Source: CAVRQM01 sp963838805 (lineage in GTDB: Bacteria > Pseudomonadota > Alphaproteobacteria > Acetobacterales > Acetobacteraceae). From it: a DNA stretch of 64,000 nucleotides. The DNA lies in contig CAWISK010000013.1 of NCBI GenBank assembly GCA_963838805.1, positions 62,001 to 126,000 of the forward strand. Reading direction: 5' to 3'. Position 1 is the first letter of the stretch. Each line of letters starts with the position of its first letter. Positions 39,965-50,314 of this stretch are shown piece after piece. The translations under genes and the position numbers were made by a program. The notes under the pieces are model-generated. The model ran no database searches. It was given only the letters and a program-made list of their open reading frames with translations, and had not been told where the DNA came from.

Positions 39965-42223
39965 TTACGCTCGCGCCGGCCCGGTGCTGGTTGCCTTCCA
40001 GACCGAATTGGCCGGAATCGCCTCCACTTCAGCGAGCGGCTCGACATACCCTTCCATGGACCGGAATTTTGGCAGCCGAGGCTGGACGATATCGCTCCAG
40101 AAACGCTCGACATCCTCGAAGGTACGCAGCCGGCTGTCCCGGCGCGGCTCGTATGCGGCAAGCAGTTCATCGGCCTTGCGCGTGAGGAAGACGAGCTCGT
40201 CCGCCACCATCCGATCACCGACCCGGCGATCCGCACGATGGGCGTCGCGACCCATCGCGAAATACTTGCCGGCACCTCCCGGCTCGACAGGTGCCAGCGG
40301 TAGCGCCGGCAGCCGGCCCATATCGACGCAGGCCGGTTCGAGCGAGGCGAGCAGGGATGTCTCCACCTTGCCCGCGTGGTCGCCGCCCGACTGGCCGTCG
40401 TTGTCGAACCCCGGAACATTCGCCTCGAAATCCGGCAATCCGAACAGGCGGGCGGCGACATAGGGTTGCAGCAGCGAGACCAGCGTCTTCAGATCCTCCC
40501 AGTTCGGCCCGTAATGTCCGGTGAGCAGGATGACGGCATGAAAGCCGATCGCCTCGGCGGCGCGCACGTGGTAGCAGACGTTCTTGAAATGGATCCACGG
40601 CGGCACGGCGGATAGCCATTTGCGCGGCACTTCGCCGATTTCGCTGCGCGCCCAGGCGGCGTAGAATCCGACCTCGTGGATGTGCCAGTAGTCCGGAGGG
40701 GCCACGATGCCCCCGGAGACTTCGGCGGCGCGGATGCATAGGGCGTGCGCCTTCAGCGCGTCCAGGCCAAGCGCGTTCTGCGGCCCATGCGGCTCGCACA
40801 TGCCGTACGGAAGATAGAGCAGTGGGCAGCGCGCGAATGCCGCCTCAAGCTGATCGGGAAACATGCGTTCCCAGCGGACCTCACGCATCGCTGGCCACTC
40901 CCGGCAGGTTCGTTGCACGTCATCATAGGCTCGCGCCCACCGCGCCACTCGTGCTCCGTCCGGTGCGAAGCGCGGTGCCAGAAGCAGCCGCGCCGAGGCC
41001 CAGGCTGCGAACTCCAGCAGCGCCTCGTCGGCGCCGTGCCGGCCGACAAACTGCGCGCCGAGCGGCATTCCGCCCGGCCCCAGCGTGACCGGCAGGGCGG
41101 CGCATGGCGCGCCCATCAGCGAGAACGGCAGGCTGAAGATGGCATCGCCGGTGTTGTCCAGGCCCAGCGGCGCCTCGCCCGTGGCGGCCGGCAGGAGCAG
41201 GGCGTCGAAGCCATCCATCACCGCGTCGAACGCCTCACGCATCGCCCGCATCTGCGCGAGCGCGTCAGCGTGGGACGCCCATTCCGTCCGGCCGCGCGCG
41301 ACGAAGGCGGCGAGCCTAGGGCTGAGCCGTCCCGCATAGGGGGCGAGCGCACGCGCTGCCTCGGCGGCGACGATGCGCTGATGCAGGGACTCCGCCGCCG
41401 CGAACTCGGGCGGCAGCGTCAGCGTCCGCAATTCGGCGCCCGCCGCGGCGAGGTCGCCGGCGACGGCGTCGATGGCCCCATGCACCCAGCCCGGCGCGCG
41501 GGCATCAAACGGCGTGCTCAGCCGTGCCAGGCGCGGGCGGGACGGGCAAGCCGGCCAGTTGCCATCGAAGTCGAGCAGGACTCGGCCGAGCAGCGTCAAG
41601 TCGTCCGCACCCGCGCCGAACCAGCCGAGCGAGTCCAGCGAGCGCGCCAGCTCATGCACTCCGCCGAGATCGACGCGGCCCACGCTCGCTTTGAAGCCGA
41701 ACACGCCGCAATAGGAGGCGGGCCGGATCACCGAGCCGCCGGTCTGGCTACCCAGCGCCAGCGGCACCATCCCTGCGGCGACCGCAGCCGCCGACCCGCT
41801 GGAGGAGCCGCCGGGGGTGCGTCCGATATCCCAGGGATTGCGGGTGGGACCCGGCTCGAGATAGGCGAACTCCGTGGTCACGGTCTTGCCAACGACTACG
41901 GCGCCGGCGGCCTTGAGTCTGTGGACGCAGGCCGCGTCGTCGGCCGGCACGTGCCGCAGGCCGAGCCGGGAGCCGTATTCGATTGCCAGCCCGGCGGTGG
42001 CGATCGTATCCTTGACGGCGATCGGCAACCCATGCAGCGGCTCGACAGCACCCGCCGCATCAAGTTGCAAGGCGGCACAAGGCGCGTCCGGATCGAGCCG
42101 GGCGAAGGCCCGGACGCGGCCGTCCAAAGCGGCGATGGCGCACAGCGCTCCCTCGACCATGCCGACGGCGGTCCTGCCGTCGGCAGCGGCCCGCAAGGTG
42201 TCTGGCAATCCTGGATGATCCAT
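39965..42223 (-). CDS. Amidase-creatininase fusion protein
   Basis: 752 residues in one frame. Residues 1-about 420 are an amidase-signature hydrolase: Lys71 in LPIAVKDTI, the serine run GGSSSGSAA (140-142) and nucleophile Ser164 in TGGSVIRPA complete the Ser-Ser-Lys triad. Residues 446-752 are a creatininase-family amidohydrolase starting MREVRWERM, with metal-ligand candidates Glu477 and His479 (CEPHGP), Asp488, His570 (TGHYGPN), His616 and Glu621 (DHAGKVETS). GGGAG lies about nine bases before the Met446 codon, so the second half may also be made alone. It heads the importer operon and diverges from a LysR gene. Substrates are probably imported amides or cyclic ureides/lactams; that is inference. 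An indel hiding a stop between two genes cannot be excluded. Confidence 0.85.
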   Translation of the reverse strand: MDHPGLPDTLRAAADGRTAVGMVEGALCAIAALDGRVRAFARLDPDAPCAALQLDAAGAVEPLHGLPIAVKDTIATAGLAIEYGSRLGLRHVPADDAACVHRLKAAGAVVVGKTVTTEFAYLEPGPTRNPWDIGRTPGGSSSGSAAAVAAGMVPLALGSQTGGSVIRPASYCGVFGFKASVGRVDLGGVHELARSLDSLGWFGAGADDLTLLGRVLLDFDGNWPACPSRPRLARLSTPFDARAPGWVHGAIDAVAGDLAAAGAELRTLTLPPEFAAAESLHQRIVAAEAARALAPYAGRLSPRLAAFVARGRTEWASHADALAQMRAMREAFDAVMDGFDALLLPAATGEAPLGLDNTGDAIFSLPFSLMGAPCAALPVTLGPGGMPLGAQFVGRHGADEALLEFAAWASARLLLAPRFAPDGARVARWARAYDDVQRTCREWPAMREVRWERMFPDQLEAAFARCPLLYLPYGMCEPHGPQNALGLDALKAHALCIRAAEVSGGIVAPPDYWHIHEVGFYAAWARSEIGEVPRKWLSAVPPWIHFKNVCYHVRAAEAIGFHAVILLTGHYGPNWEDLKTLVSLLQPYVAARLFGLPDFEANVPGFDNDGQSGGDHAGKVETSLLASLEPACVDMGRLPALPLAPVEPGGAGKYFAMGRDAHRADRRVGDRMVADELVFLTRKADELLAAYEPRRDSRLRTFEDVERFWSDIVQPRLPKFRSMEGYVEPLAEVEAIPANSVWKATSTGPARA

Positions 42224-42268
42224 AGGCTGGTCCCGTGACCGCTTGCGAACGGCACTACCGGGCCGCCT

Positions 42269-42316
42269 CATTGCCGTCCAATGGCGTTTCGTGATGGTGC
42301 CATATAGGAATTGGCA
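42269..42316. promoter_or_regulatory. Two inverted repeats between amidase-creatininase and LysR genes
   Basis: CATTG-N5-CAATG (42269-42283) and TGCCA-N9-TGGCA (42298-42316) lie in the 92-base gap between two divergent starts. Divergent LysR regulators commonly bind such dyads in pairs. The second repeat reaches the LysR ATG, which would allow autoregulation. Confidence 0.4.
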
Positions 42317-43292
42317 TGATGGCCGGCAGAGAGATGTCCAGCACCATGAAGCACCTTGGCCCCGACTTCCTCCTGCGTTCCCGCCTCCGTTTGCGGCATT
42401 TGCGGCTGCTGCTGGCGATCGACGAGCACCGCAACTTGCAGCGTGCGGCCGTCAGCGTCAGCCTCTCGCAACCGGCGGCGTCGAAGCTTGTGGCCGAGCT
42501 TGAGGACATTGTGGGCGCCGCCCTTGTTCGAGCGCCGGCCGCGAGGGTTGCAGCCGAACGCCGGCGGCGACGTGCTGATCCGCCGCGCGCGGATCGTGCT
42601 GGCGGAGCTGACCGAGACCGGAGCGGAGCTGATCGCCTTGCAGCGCGGCCAGAGCGGGTCGGTCAGTGTGGGAGCCGTCACCGCGCCGGCCCTGGAGCTT
42701 CTGGTCCCGGCCGTGGAGAGCATCGGCCGTTCGCACCCGCTGTTGCAGATCGCGATCGAGATCGCGACCAGCGACCGGCTGGCCCGCCGCGTGGCGGAAC
42801 GCAAGCTGGATTTCGCCATCGCGCGCATTCCCACTGACCTTGACCCGGCGCTGTTCGAGTACGAACAGGTCGGCGAGGAGGAGCTGTGCTTCGTGTGCCG
42901 CCAAGGGCATCGACTTGCTGCGTGCGGGCCGCAGATTGGCACTGAGCGACCTTGTGGACCAGCAATGGGTGCTGCAATTGCGCGGCACGCTGTTGCGCCA
43001 TCGGGTGGATCGCCTGTTCCAGGATGCGCGGCTGCCGCCGCCCGAGCGCGTCATCGAGAGCGCCTCGTTCGACGTGAGCTTCGCGATCGCCGCCCGGACC
43101 GACGCGCTGACCGTGGCAGGCCGGGCGCTCGCCGATCTCTACTGCCCATCCCGCCGGTTCCGTATCCTGCCTCTCCGCCAGCGCATCGGGCTCGAGGCCT
43201 ACGGCTTCATCCGGCCGCGCGGCCATCCGCTTTCGCCCGGTGCCCAGATACTGCTGGACGAGACCCGCCTCCACGCCGCGGCGCACGCCTGA
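42316..43292 (+). CDS. LysR-family transcriptional regulator (two frame disruptions)
   Basis: 324 residues after repair. The N-terminal helix-turn-helix reads LRHLRLLLAIDEHRNLQRAAVSVSLSQPAASKLVAELE, unusually preceded by about 25 extra residues; the effector domain follows with VSVGAVTAPALELLVPAV. Extra T at 42524-42525 and at 42915-42916 shift the frame; removal gives ALFERRPRGLQPNAGG and HRLLRAGRRLALSDLV. ATG at 42316 has AGGAA five bases upstream. It is divergent from the amidase-creatininase operon and precedes a peptide-type importer, so it may control either or both. Confidence 0.85.
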
Positions 43293-43402
43293 GGCGCTTG
43301 GCCGGGCGAGTTGTTCTGTCCGGTGGACGGGCCTACCATCCGCCGCATCCAGCGGCGCCGCCCCGGGCGGCCCGGTGCAACCCAGGGGGAGATGTGGCGC
43401 AC

Positions 43403-44992
43403 ATGAAACGGACGATCGCGGCTGCCGTAGCCGCTCTGGCGCTGGGATGCGCCGCGGGCGCGCAGGCCAAGACGCTGGTGTTCTGCTCGGAGGGTTCGCC
43501 CGAGAACTTCAACCCGATGCTGAACACGACCGGCACCACCTTCGACGCCAACCGACCCGTCTATGACCGGCTGATCGAGTTCAAGCCCGGCAGCACCTCG
43601 CTGGTCCCGGGTCTGGCGGAAAGCTGGGACGTCTCGGCCGATGGCAAGACCTACACGCTGCACCTGCGTCACGGCGTGAAGTGGCAATCCAACAAGCTGT
43701 TCAAGCCGACCCGCGACTTCAACGCCGACGACGTGCTGTTCTCGTTCGACCGGCAGTGGAAGGACTCCAACCCGTACCACAAGGTCTCCGGCGGCGGGTA
43801 CGACTATTTCGGCGACATGGACATGCCGAAGCTGCTGTCGTCGATCGACAAGGTGGACGACTACACGGTGAAGTTCACGCTGACCGCACCGCAATCGCCG
43901 TTCCTGGCCGATCTGGCGATGGATTTCGCGAGCATCCAGTCGAAAGAATACGCCGACACGCTGATGAAGGACGGCAAGCCGGAACTGATCGACCAGCAGC
44001 CGATCGGCACCGGGCCGTTTGAGTTCGTCGCCTATCAGAAGGATTCGACGGTCCGCTATCGCACCTTCAAGGGCTTCTGGGGACCGAAGCCGCATATCGA
44101 CAATCTGGTGTTCTCGATCAACACCGACCCGGCGGTGCGGCTGGCCAAGCTGCGCGCCAATGAGTGCCAGATCATGGACTATCCGGCGCTGGCCGACCTC
44201 GATTCCATCCGCGCCGACAAGAAGCTGCGATTGCAGCAGCAACCCGGTCTCAATATCGGCTATCTGGCATTCAATGTGCTGAAGAAGCCGTTCGACGACA
44301 AGCGCGTGCGGATCGCCCTCAGCATGGCGATCGACAAGAAGTCGATCATCTCGGCGGTCTACCAGGGCGCCGGCCAGCCGGCGAAGAACCTGATCCCGCC
44401 GACCATGTGGGCCTATAACAACGACATCAAGGACTATCCGTACGACCCTGCGGCAGCGAAGAAGATGCTGGCCGATGCCGGATACGCGAACGGCTTCAGC
44501 ACCGATCTGTGGGCGATGCCGGTGCAGCGTCCGTACAACCCGGACGCCAAGCGCGTGGCCGAGCTGATGCAGGCCGATCTCGCGAAGGTGGGCGTGCAGG
44601 CGCATATCGTCAGCTACGAATGGGGCGAGTACCGCAAGCGCGCCCAGGCGGGCGAGCACCAGATGGCGCTGTTCGGCTGGACGGGCGACAATGGCGATCC
44701 GGACAATTTCTTCGTTCCCATCGTCGGCTGCTCGGCGGCACGCATCGGCGGCGGCAACCTGACGAAGTGGTGCGACCATCACTTCGACGACCTGATCAAC
44801 AAGGCGGCCACGCTGTCTGCCGAATCGGATCGCGCACCGCTCTACAAGGAGGCGCAGGTCGTCATGCATGACGAGGCGCCGATGTTCCTGATCGCGCACT
44901 CGATCGTGTTCATGCCGATGCGCGCGAACGTCACCGGCTATTCCATGGATCCGCTTGGTTCGCACGAGTTCCGCTCGGTGAACCTGAAATAA
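43403..44992 (+). CDS. Dipeptide-type ABC transporter substrate-binding protein
   Basis: 529-residue SBP_bac_5 protein (DppA/OppA family). Signal peptide MKRTIAAAVAALALGCAAG.AQA; the mature start KTLVFCSEGSPENFNPML and LVPGLAESWDVSADGKTYTLHLR are nearly canonical for DppA. A GTG nine bases upstream is an alternative start. It heads a five-gene operon with DppB-, C-, D- and F-like proteins. The family binds di- and oligopeptides, haem or nickel; the operon context fits peptides. Confidence 0.93.
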   Translation: MKRTIAAAVAALALGCAAGAQAKTLVFCSEGSPENFNPMLNTTGTTFDANRPVYDRLIEFKPGSTSLVPGLAESWDVSADGKTYTLHLRHGVKWQSNKLFKPTRDFNADDVLFSFDRQWKDSNPYHKVSGGGYDYFGDMDMPKLLSSIDKVDDYTVKFTLTAPQSPFLADLAMDFASIQSKEYADTLMKDGKPELIDQQPIGTGPFEFVAYQKDSTVRYRTFKGFWGPKPHIDNLVFSINTDPAVRLAKLRANECQIMDYPALADLDSIRADKKLRLQQQPGLNIGYLAFNVLKKPFDDKRVRIALSMAIDKKSIISAVYQGAGQPAKNLIPPTMWAYNNDIKDYPYDPAAAKKMLADAGYANGFSTDLWAMPVQRPYNPDAKRVAELMQADLAKVGVQAHIVSYEWGEYRKRAQAGEHQMALFGWTGDNGDPDNFFVPIVGCSAARIGGGNLTKWCDHHFDDLINKAATLSAESDRAPLYKEAQVVMHDEAPMFLIAHSIVFMPMRANVTGYSMDPLGSHEFRSVNLK

Positions 44993-45997
44993 GTGCTGCG
45001 CTTTGCCGCCAGGCGGCTGGGGTTCGTCATCCCGACCTTCATCGGAGTGACGTTCCTCAGCTTCCTGCTGATCCATTTGGTTCCCGGCGATCCGATCCAG
45101 GCGCGCGCCGGGGAACACGGGATCTCTCCCGAGCGGCTGGCGCTGCTGCGGCACCAGTACGGGTTCGATCAGCCGCTCTGGCGCCAGTTCGTCGATTACA
45201 TCGTGCAGGTGCTACACGGCAATCTGGGCACGTCGATCGTCACTCAGGACTCCGTCTGGCATGAGTTCACACAGCTTTTCCCGGCCACCGTTGAACTCGC
45301 CGTCTGCGCCATCATCTTCGCGATCGTGGTGGGCTTGCCGCTCGGTGTGATCGCGGCGTCACGGCGAGGATCGGCATTCGACTACCTGCTGATGTCCACA
45401 TCGGTCGTGGGCGCGTCCATGCCGATCTTCTGGCTAGGACTGATGGCCATCCTCGTATTTTCGGTGTTTCTCGGCTGGACCCCGGTTTCCGGGCGCATCA
45501 GCGATCAGTTCTACGTGGTTCCAGTCACGGGCTTCATGCTGATCGACAGCCTGTTCTCCGACGACAGCGGTGCGTTTGCCTCGGCGGTGAGTCATCTGAT
45601 CCTGCCCTCGATCGTGCTCGGCACCATCCCGCTCGCCACCATCGCGCGCATGACCCGCTCCTCGATGCTGGAGGTGCTGAACGAGGACTACATCCGCACC
45701 GCGCGCGCCAAGGGCCTGGGGACGCTGCGGGTGATCGTGGTCCATGCCCTGCGCAACGCGCTCATCCCCGTCGTCACGGTGATCGGCTTGCAGACCGGCA
45801 CGCTGCTGGGCGGGGCGATCCTCACCGAGACGATCTTTGCCTGGCCTGGCATCGGCCACTGGCTGGTCGCCTCCATCCAGCGGCGGGACTATCCGGTGCT
45901 GCAGGGCGGCGTGCTGCTGGTGGCCTGCCTGGTGATGCTGGTCAATCTCGGCGTCGATCTCACCTACGGCCTGCTCAACCCGCGGATCCGCCGCTGA
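44993..45997 (+). CDS. Dipeptide-type ABC transporter permease (DppB-like)
   Basis: 334-residue inner-membrane permease. It starts MLRFAARRLGFVIPTFIGVTFLSF, has the LVPGDPIQARAG segment after helix 1, and the EAA-type loop NEDYIRTARAKGLGTLRVIVVHALRNAL, all typical of DppB. The GTG start immediately follows the TAA of the binding protein, without spacing, so translation is coupled. Its stop overlaps the next ATG. Confidence 0.93.
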   Translation: MLRFAARRLGFVIPTFIGVTFLSFLLIHLVPGDPIQARAGEHGISPERLALLRHQYGFDQPLWRQFVDYIVQVLHGNLGTSIVTQDSVWHEFTQLFPATVELAVCAIIFAIVVGLPLGVIAASRRGSAFDYLLMSTSVVGASMPIFWLGLMAILVFSVFLGWTPVSGRISDQFYVVPVTGFMLIDSLFSDDSGAFASAVSHLILPSIVLGTIPLATIARMTRSSMLEVLNEDYIRTARAKGLGTLRVIVVHALRNALIPVVTVIGLQTGTLLGGAILTETIFAWPGIGHWLVASIQRRDYPVLQGGVLLVACLVMLVNLGVDLTYGLLNPRIRR

Positions 45998-46904
45998 TGG
46001 CGACGCTCGAGACCCTGGTCGTCGATCCGGTCGAGACGGCGCCGCCGCCGCGCGGATGGGTGCTGTTCTGGCACGCCTTCGCCGAGAATCGTGGCGCCGT
46101 GGTGGGGTTGTGCATCATGGTCGTGCTGGTGGTGCTGGCGGTGTTCGCCCCGGTGCTGGCGCCGCATTCGCCGATCGCGCAGTTCCGCGAACATTTCCTC
46201 ACCCCGCCCGCGTGGAATCCGCAGGGCGTCGCCGGGTTTCCGCTCGGCACCGACGATGTCGGCCGCGACATCCTCTCGCGCCTGATCTTCGGTGCAAGAT
46301 TGTCGTTGATGATCGGCGTCGTGGTCGTGACGCTCGCTTTGTCGTCCGGCACGGTGCTGGGGTTGACGGCCGCCTTCGCCGGTGGGGCGCTCGATGTGCT
46401 GATCATGCGGCTCATGGACATCCTGCTGGTTTTCCCGAGCCTGCTGCTGGCCATCGTCGTGGTGGCCGTGCTGGGGCCGAGCCTGTTCAATGCCATGATG
46501 GCGGTGGCGGTGGTTGGCGTGCCGAACTACACGCGGCTGGTGCGTGCCTCGGCGCTGTCGGAACTGTCCCGCGACTATGTCACCGCGACGCGCGGCGCCG
46601 GTGCGGGGCCGTTGCGGCTGATGTTCGTCACCGTGCTGCCGAATTGCCTGGCACCGCTGATCGTGCAGGCGGCGCTGGGGTTCTCCGGCGCCATTCTGGA
46701 CGCGGCCGCACTGGGATTCCTGGGTCTGGGCGCGCAGCCGCCGACACCGGAATGGGGCACCATGCTGGCAGGCGCGCTGCAATACTACCAGCGCGCCTGG
46801 TGGGTGCTGGCGTTTCCGGGATTTGCCATCCTGATCACCGTGCTCGCCTTCAACCTGATGGGCGACGGGCTGCGCGACGCGCTCGACCCGAAGCTGAGGC
46901 GCTG

Positions 46905-46905
<1 letters not shown>
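45997..46905 (+). CDS. Dipeptide-type ABC transporter permease (DppC-like)
   Basis: 302-residue inner-membrane permease with a cytoplasmic N-terminus, FPLGTDDVGRDILSRLIFGARLSL and the loop SRDYVTATRGAGAGPLRLMF, then NCLAPLIVQAAL, as in DppC. It overlaps its neighbours by one base on both sides. It pairs with the DppB-like protein to form the channel. Confidence 0.93.
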
Positions 46906-47908
<1,003 letters not shown>

Positions 47909-47912
<4 letters not shown>

Positions 47913-48886
47913 GCGACGTGCTGATGGAGGCGCGCGACTTGCGGCGCAACTATGCGGCCGGCGGCGGCCTGTTCGGGACGCCGGGCGTGGTGCGCGCGGT
48001 CGATGGCGTGTCCTTCACGCTCGCAGCGGGGCAGACGCTGGCGGTCGTCGGCGAATCGGGATCCGGCAAGTCCACGCTGGCGCGCATGGCAACGTTGTTC
48101 GAGCCGCCCAGTGGCGGCGAATTGCTGATCGATGGCAGACCCACGGCCAATGTCACGCGATCGGCGCGGCGGCGGCTGCGCCTGTCGGTGCAGATGGTGT
48201 TCCAGAACCCCTATGGATCGCTCAACCCGCGCAAGACCGTGGGCCAGGCGCTGGAGGAGCCGCTGGTCATCAACGGACAGGGCGACCGCCGTAGCCGGCG
48301 GGCGGCGGCCGCCGCGATGATGGCCAAGGTCGGGCTGCGCCAGGACCAGGCGGGGCGCTACCCGCACATGTTCTCGGGTGGCCAGCGGCAGCGCATCGCC
48401 ATCGCCCGCGCGCTGATGCTCAATCCGCGTGTCGTCGTGGCCGACGAGCCGGTTTCGGCGCTGGATGTGTCGATCCAGGCGCAGGTGCTGAACCTGATGA
48501 TGGACCTGCAGGACGAGTTTCAACTCGCCTATCTGTTCATCAGCCACGATCTGTCGGTCGTGCGTCACATCGCGCGCGACGTGCTGGTGCTGTATCTCGG
48601 CCAGACCGTCGAATACGGGCCGAAGGAGCGGATTTTCGCGGCGCCCCGTCATCCGTATTCGCAGATGCTGCTGGCGGCCACACCCTCGGTGGACAGGGCG
48701 CACCGTGTCGCCGCCGCCACGGTCAGGGGCGAACTGCCGTCGCCGCTCAATCCGCCGCCCGGCTGCCCGTTCCAGACGCGCTGCCCGCACGCAACCGAGA
48801 TTTGCCGCGTGGAGCGGCCCACCCTCCGCGAGGTGGGCGGGCACGCTGTCGCCTGTCACCACGCGGAGCGGATTGCGGCTGGTTAG
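47909..48886 (+). CDS. Dipeptide-type ABC transporter ATPase (DppF-like)
   Basis: 325 residues. It has Walker A GESGSGKST, MVFQNPYGSLNPR, the signature FSGGQRQRIAIARAL and VVVADEPVSALDVS, and ends with the oligopeptide-ATPase tail containing CPFQTRCPHATEIC. With the DppD-like protein it forms the heterodimeric motor. The gene ends in four bases shared with the convergent hydrolase gene, so the operon ends here. Confidence 0.93.
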
Positions 48887-49740
48887 GCGGGGCGGACGAA
48901 ATCGAGCAGGTCGCGGTTGAACCGCTCGATGTGGGTGAGAAACAGGCCATGCGGCGCGCCCTCGTACACCTCAAGCCGCGCGCCCGGCACGAGTTTCGCC
49001 GTGACCCGCCCGCACAGGTCGAGCGGTGCGGACACGTCGCGATCGCCATGCACGACCAGCGTGGGCAGGCGGATGGCGGTCATCTCGCCGCGGAAATCGG
49101 CCTGCTCGACCGCTCGGTTGCAGGCGACCAGCGCCTGCATCGAGGGTCGCAGCATCATGTCCTTCACCCAGTCGATGATCGCGCGCGACGTGTCGGGCAT
49201 CACGAACGGCCTTGCATTGTCCTCCAGCCAGCCCGGATAGTCGCGCAGCAGGCAGTCGCGGCGAAAGCTCTCGAGCGCAGAAGCCGGGAAGCCGCCGGGA
49301 TTGTCGGCGGCTTGGCGCACGTACGGCGTCGTGGTGCCCAGGAACACCAGCCGGGCCACGCGGCCGGTGCCGTGCCGCGACAGGTAGCGCACCATCTCGC
49401 CGCCGGCCATTGACATGCCGACCAGCGTCACCTCGCGCAGGTCGAGCGTTTCGATGATTCGGGCGAGATCGTCGGCCAGCGTGTCGTAGTCGTAGCCGCC
49501 GCCGGAATCACCGGAGGCGCCGTGGCCGCGCCGGTCATAGGCGATGCAGCGCAGCCCGCTCTCGGAGAGCGGAGCCATCTGATAGGCCCAGGAATCCGAG
49601 CAGAGTCCCCAGGCGCTGACGAACAGGACCGGTTTCCCGGTGCCCCAGTCGCGATAGAAGAGCTCGGTGCCGTCCGGCGCCTCGATGAACGAGCGGCGCG
49701 GCTTGGCGCGCGACGAGGCGTGGGGCAGGTGCGTGTCCAT
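48883..49740 (-). CDS. Alpha/beta hydrolase (non-haem chloroperoxidase-like)
   Basis: 285 residues. The nucleophile elbow GMSMAGGE holds the serine, HGDRDVS the acid and APHGLF the histidine, so the triad is complete. RGHGASGDSGGGYDYDT and the opening PDGTELFYRDWGTGKPVLFV place it with the chloroperoxidase/esterase branch. Its real reaction is probably ester or lactone hydrolysis. It lies 26 bases after a SnoaL-like gene on the same strand. Confidence 0.86.
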   Translation of the reverse strand: MDTHLPHASSRAKPRRSFIEAPDGTELFYRDWGTGKPVLFVSAWGLCSDSWAYQMAPLSESGLRCIAYDRRGHGASGDSGGGYDYDTLADDLARIIETLDLREVTLVGMSMAGGEMVRYLSRHGTGRVARLVFLGTTTPYVRQAADNPGGFPASALESFRRDCLLRDYPGWLEDNARPFVMPDTSRAIIDWVKDMMLRPSMQALVACNRAVEQADFRGEMTAIRLPTLVVHGDRDVSAPLDLCGRVTAKLVPGARLEVYEGAPHGLFLTHIERFNRDLLDFVRPA

Positions 49741-49766
49741 GTTGCGTTTCCTTTCCGTGCAGGGCT

Positions 49767-50129
49767 TCAGGCGGCGATCTGGTCGAGGAAGCCGGTGACG
49801 CTGCGCAACCGCCCATCCTCGGCCAGCACGCCGAAATCGGTGCCGTGGGCGATCGACGGCTGGCCTTCGGCGCCCAGCGTCCAGGAGAAGCGGATCCGGT
49901 CCGCGTAGCCATCCGGCTGGCCCGCAAGCGCGAAACGATGGCCGGGGAAGCGGGCATGGACGGCGGCAACCAGCGCGTCGATCTGGTCGCGCCCCTGGCC
50001 CTGCATCAGCGGATCGACGTAGCAGGCATCGTCGGTCCAGACGGCTTCGATCAGCCCCTGGCGGCGTGCCGGGTCGGCTTCGTTCCACAGGGCGATGTAG
50101 CGGTCGGCAACGGTGGCGGCGTCGGTCAT
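49767..50129 (-). CDS. SnoaL/NTF2-like protein
   Basis: 120 residues with the cone-shaped NTF2 fold pattern: MTDAATVADRYIALWNEADPARRQ, a DDACYVDPLMQGQGRDQI segment, and VHARFPGHRFALAG. The Asp in YVDP is the position used as catalytic in SnoaL cyclases, but most members are uncharacterised. It is translated just before the alpha/beta hydrolase and diverges from grpE. Confidence 0.83.
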   Translation of the reverse strand: MTDAATVADRYIALWNEADPARRQGLIEAVWTDDACYVDPLMQGQGRDQIDALVAAVHARFPGHRFALAGQPDGYADRIRFSWTLGAEGQPSIAHGTDFGVLAEDGRLRSVTGFLDQIAA

Positions 50130-50314
50130 GTCGGTCTCTCCTCACATGGTCCGGTGCGTCCGGAATGGCGCCATCATCGGTGCCGGGCGGAGGGGCGTCG
50201 ATTACCTCGCAGGTCATGGCGCCGCTCGGCGTGTCGAGCCCGGACGGCCGGATCGGGGGCAAACCGTGCAGGCGCCGCTTGTCTCCGCGCGGCACCTCCC
50301 CTACCTCCCGGCGC

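Noticed and set aside
43357..43371. GC-rich inverted repeat GCCGCCC-C-GGGCGGC between LysR and the dipeptide importer as a terminator
   Set aside because: It has no T-run and a one-base loop; such repeats are frequent by chance at this GC content.
42356..44992. A single plus-strand frame joining the LysR effector domain to the dipeptide-binding protein
   Set aside because: The join arises only because a LysR frame break moves it into the binding protein's frame; each protein has its own start and end.
43199..45154. Minus-strand open frame of about 650 codons opposite the dipeptide-binding protein
   Set aside because: Antisense shadow; the translation is rich in Arg, His and Gln with no recognisable domain.
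50278..50303. Sigma-32-like promoter CTTGTCT and CCCCTA before grpE
   Set aside because: Transcription would start almost at the ATG, leaving no room for a ribosome site, and the match is weak in C-rich DNA.
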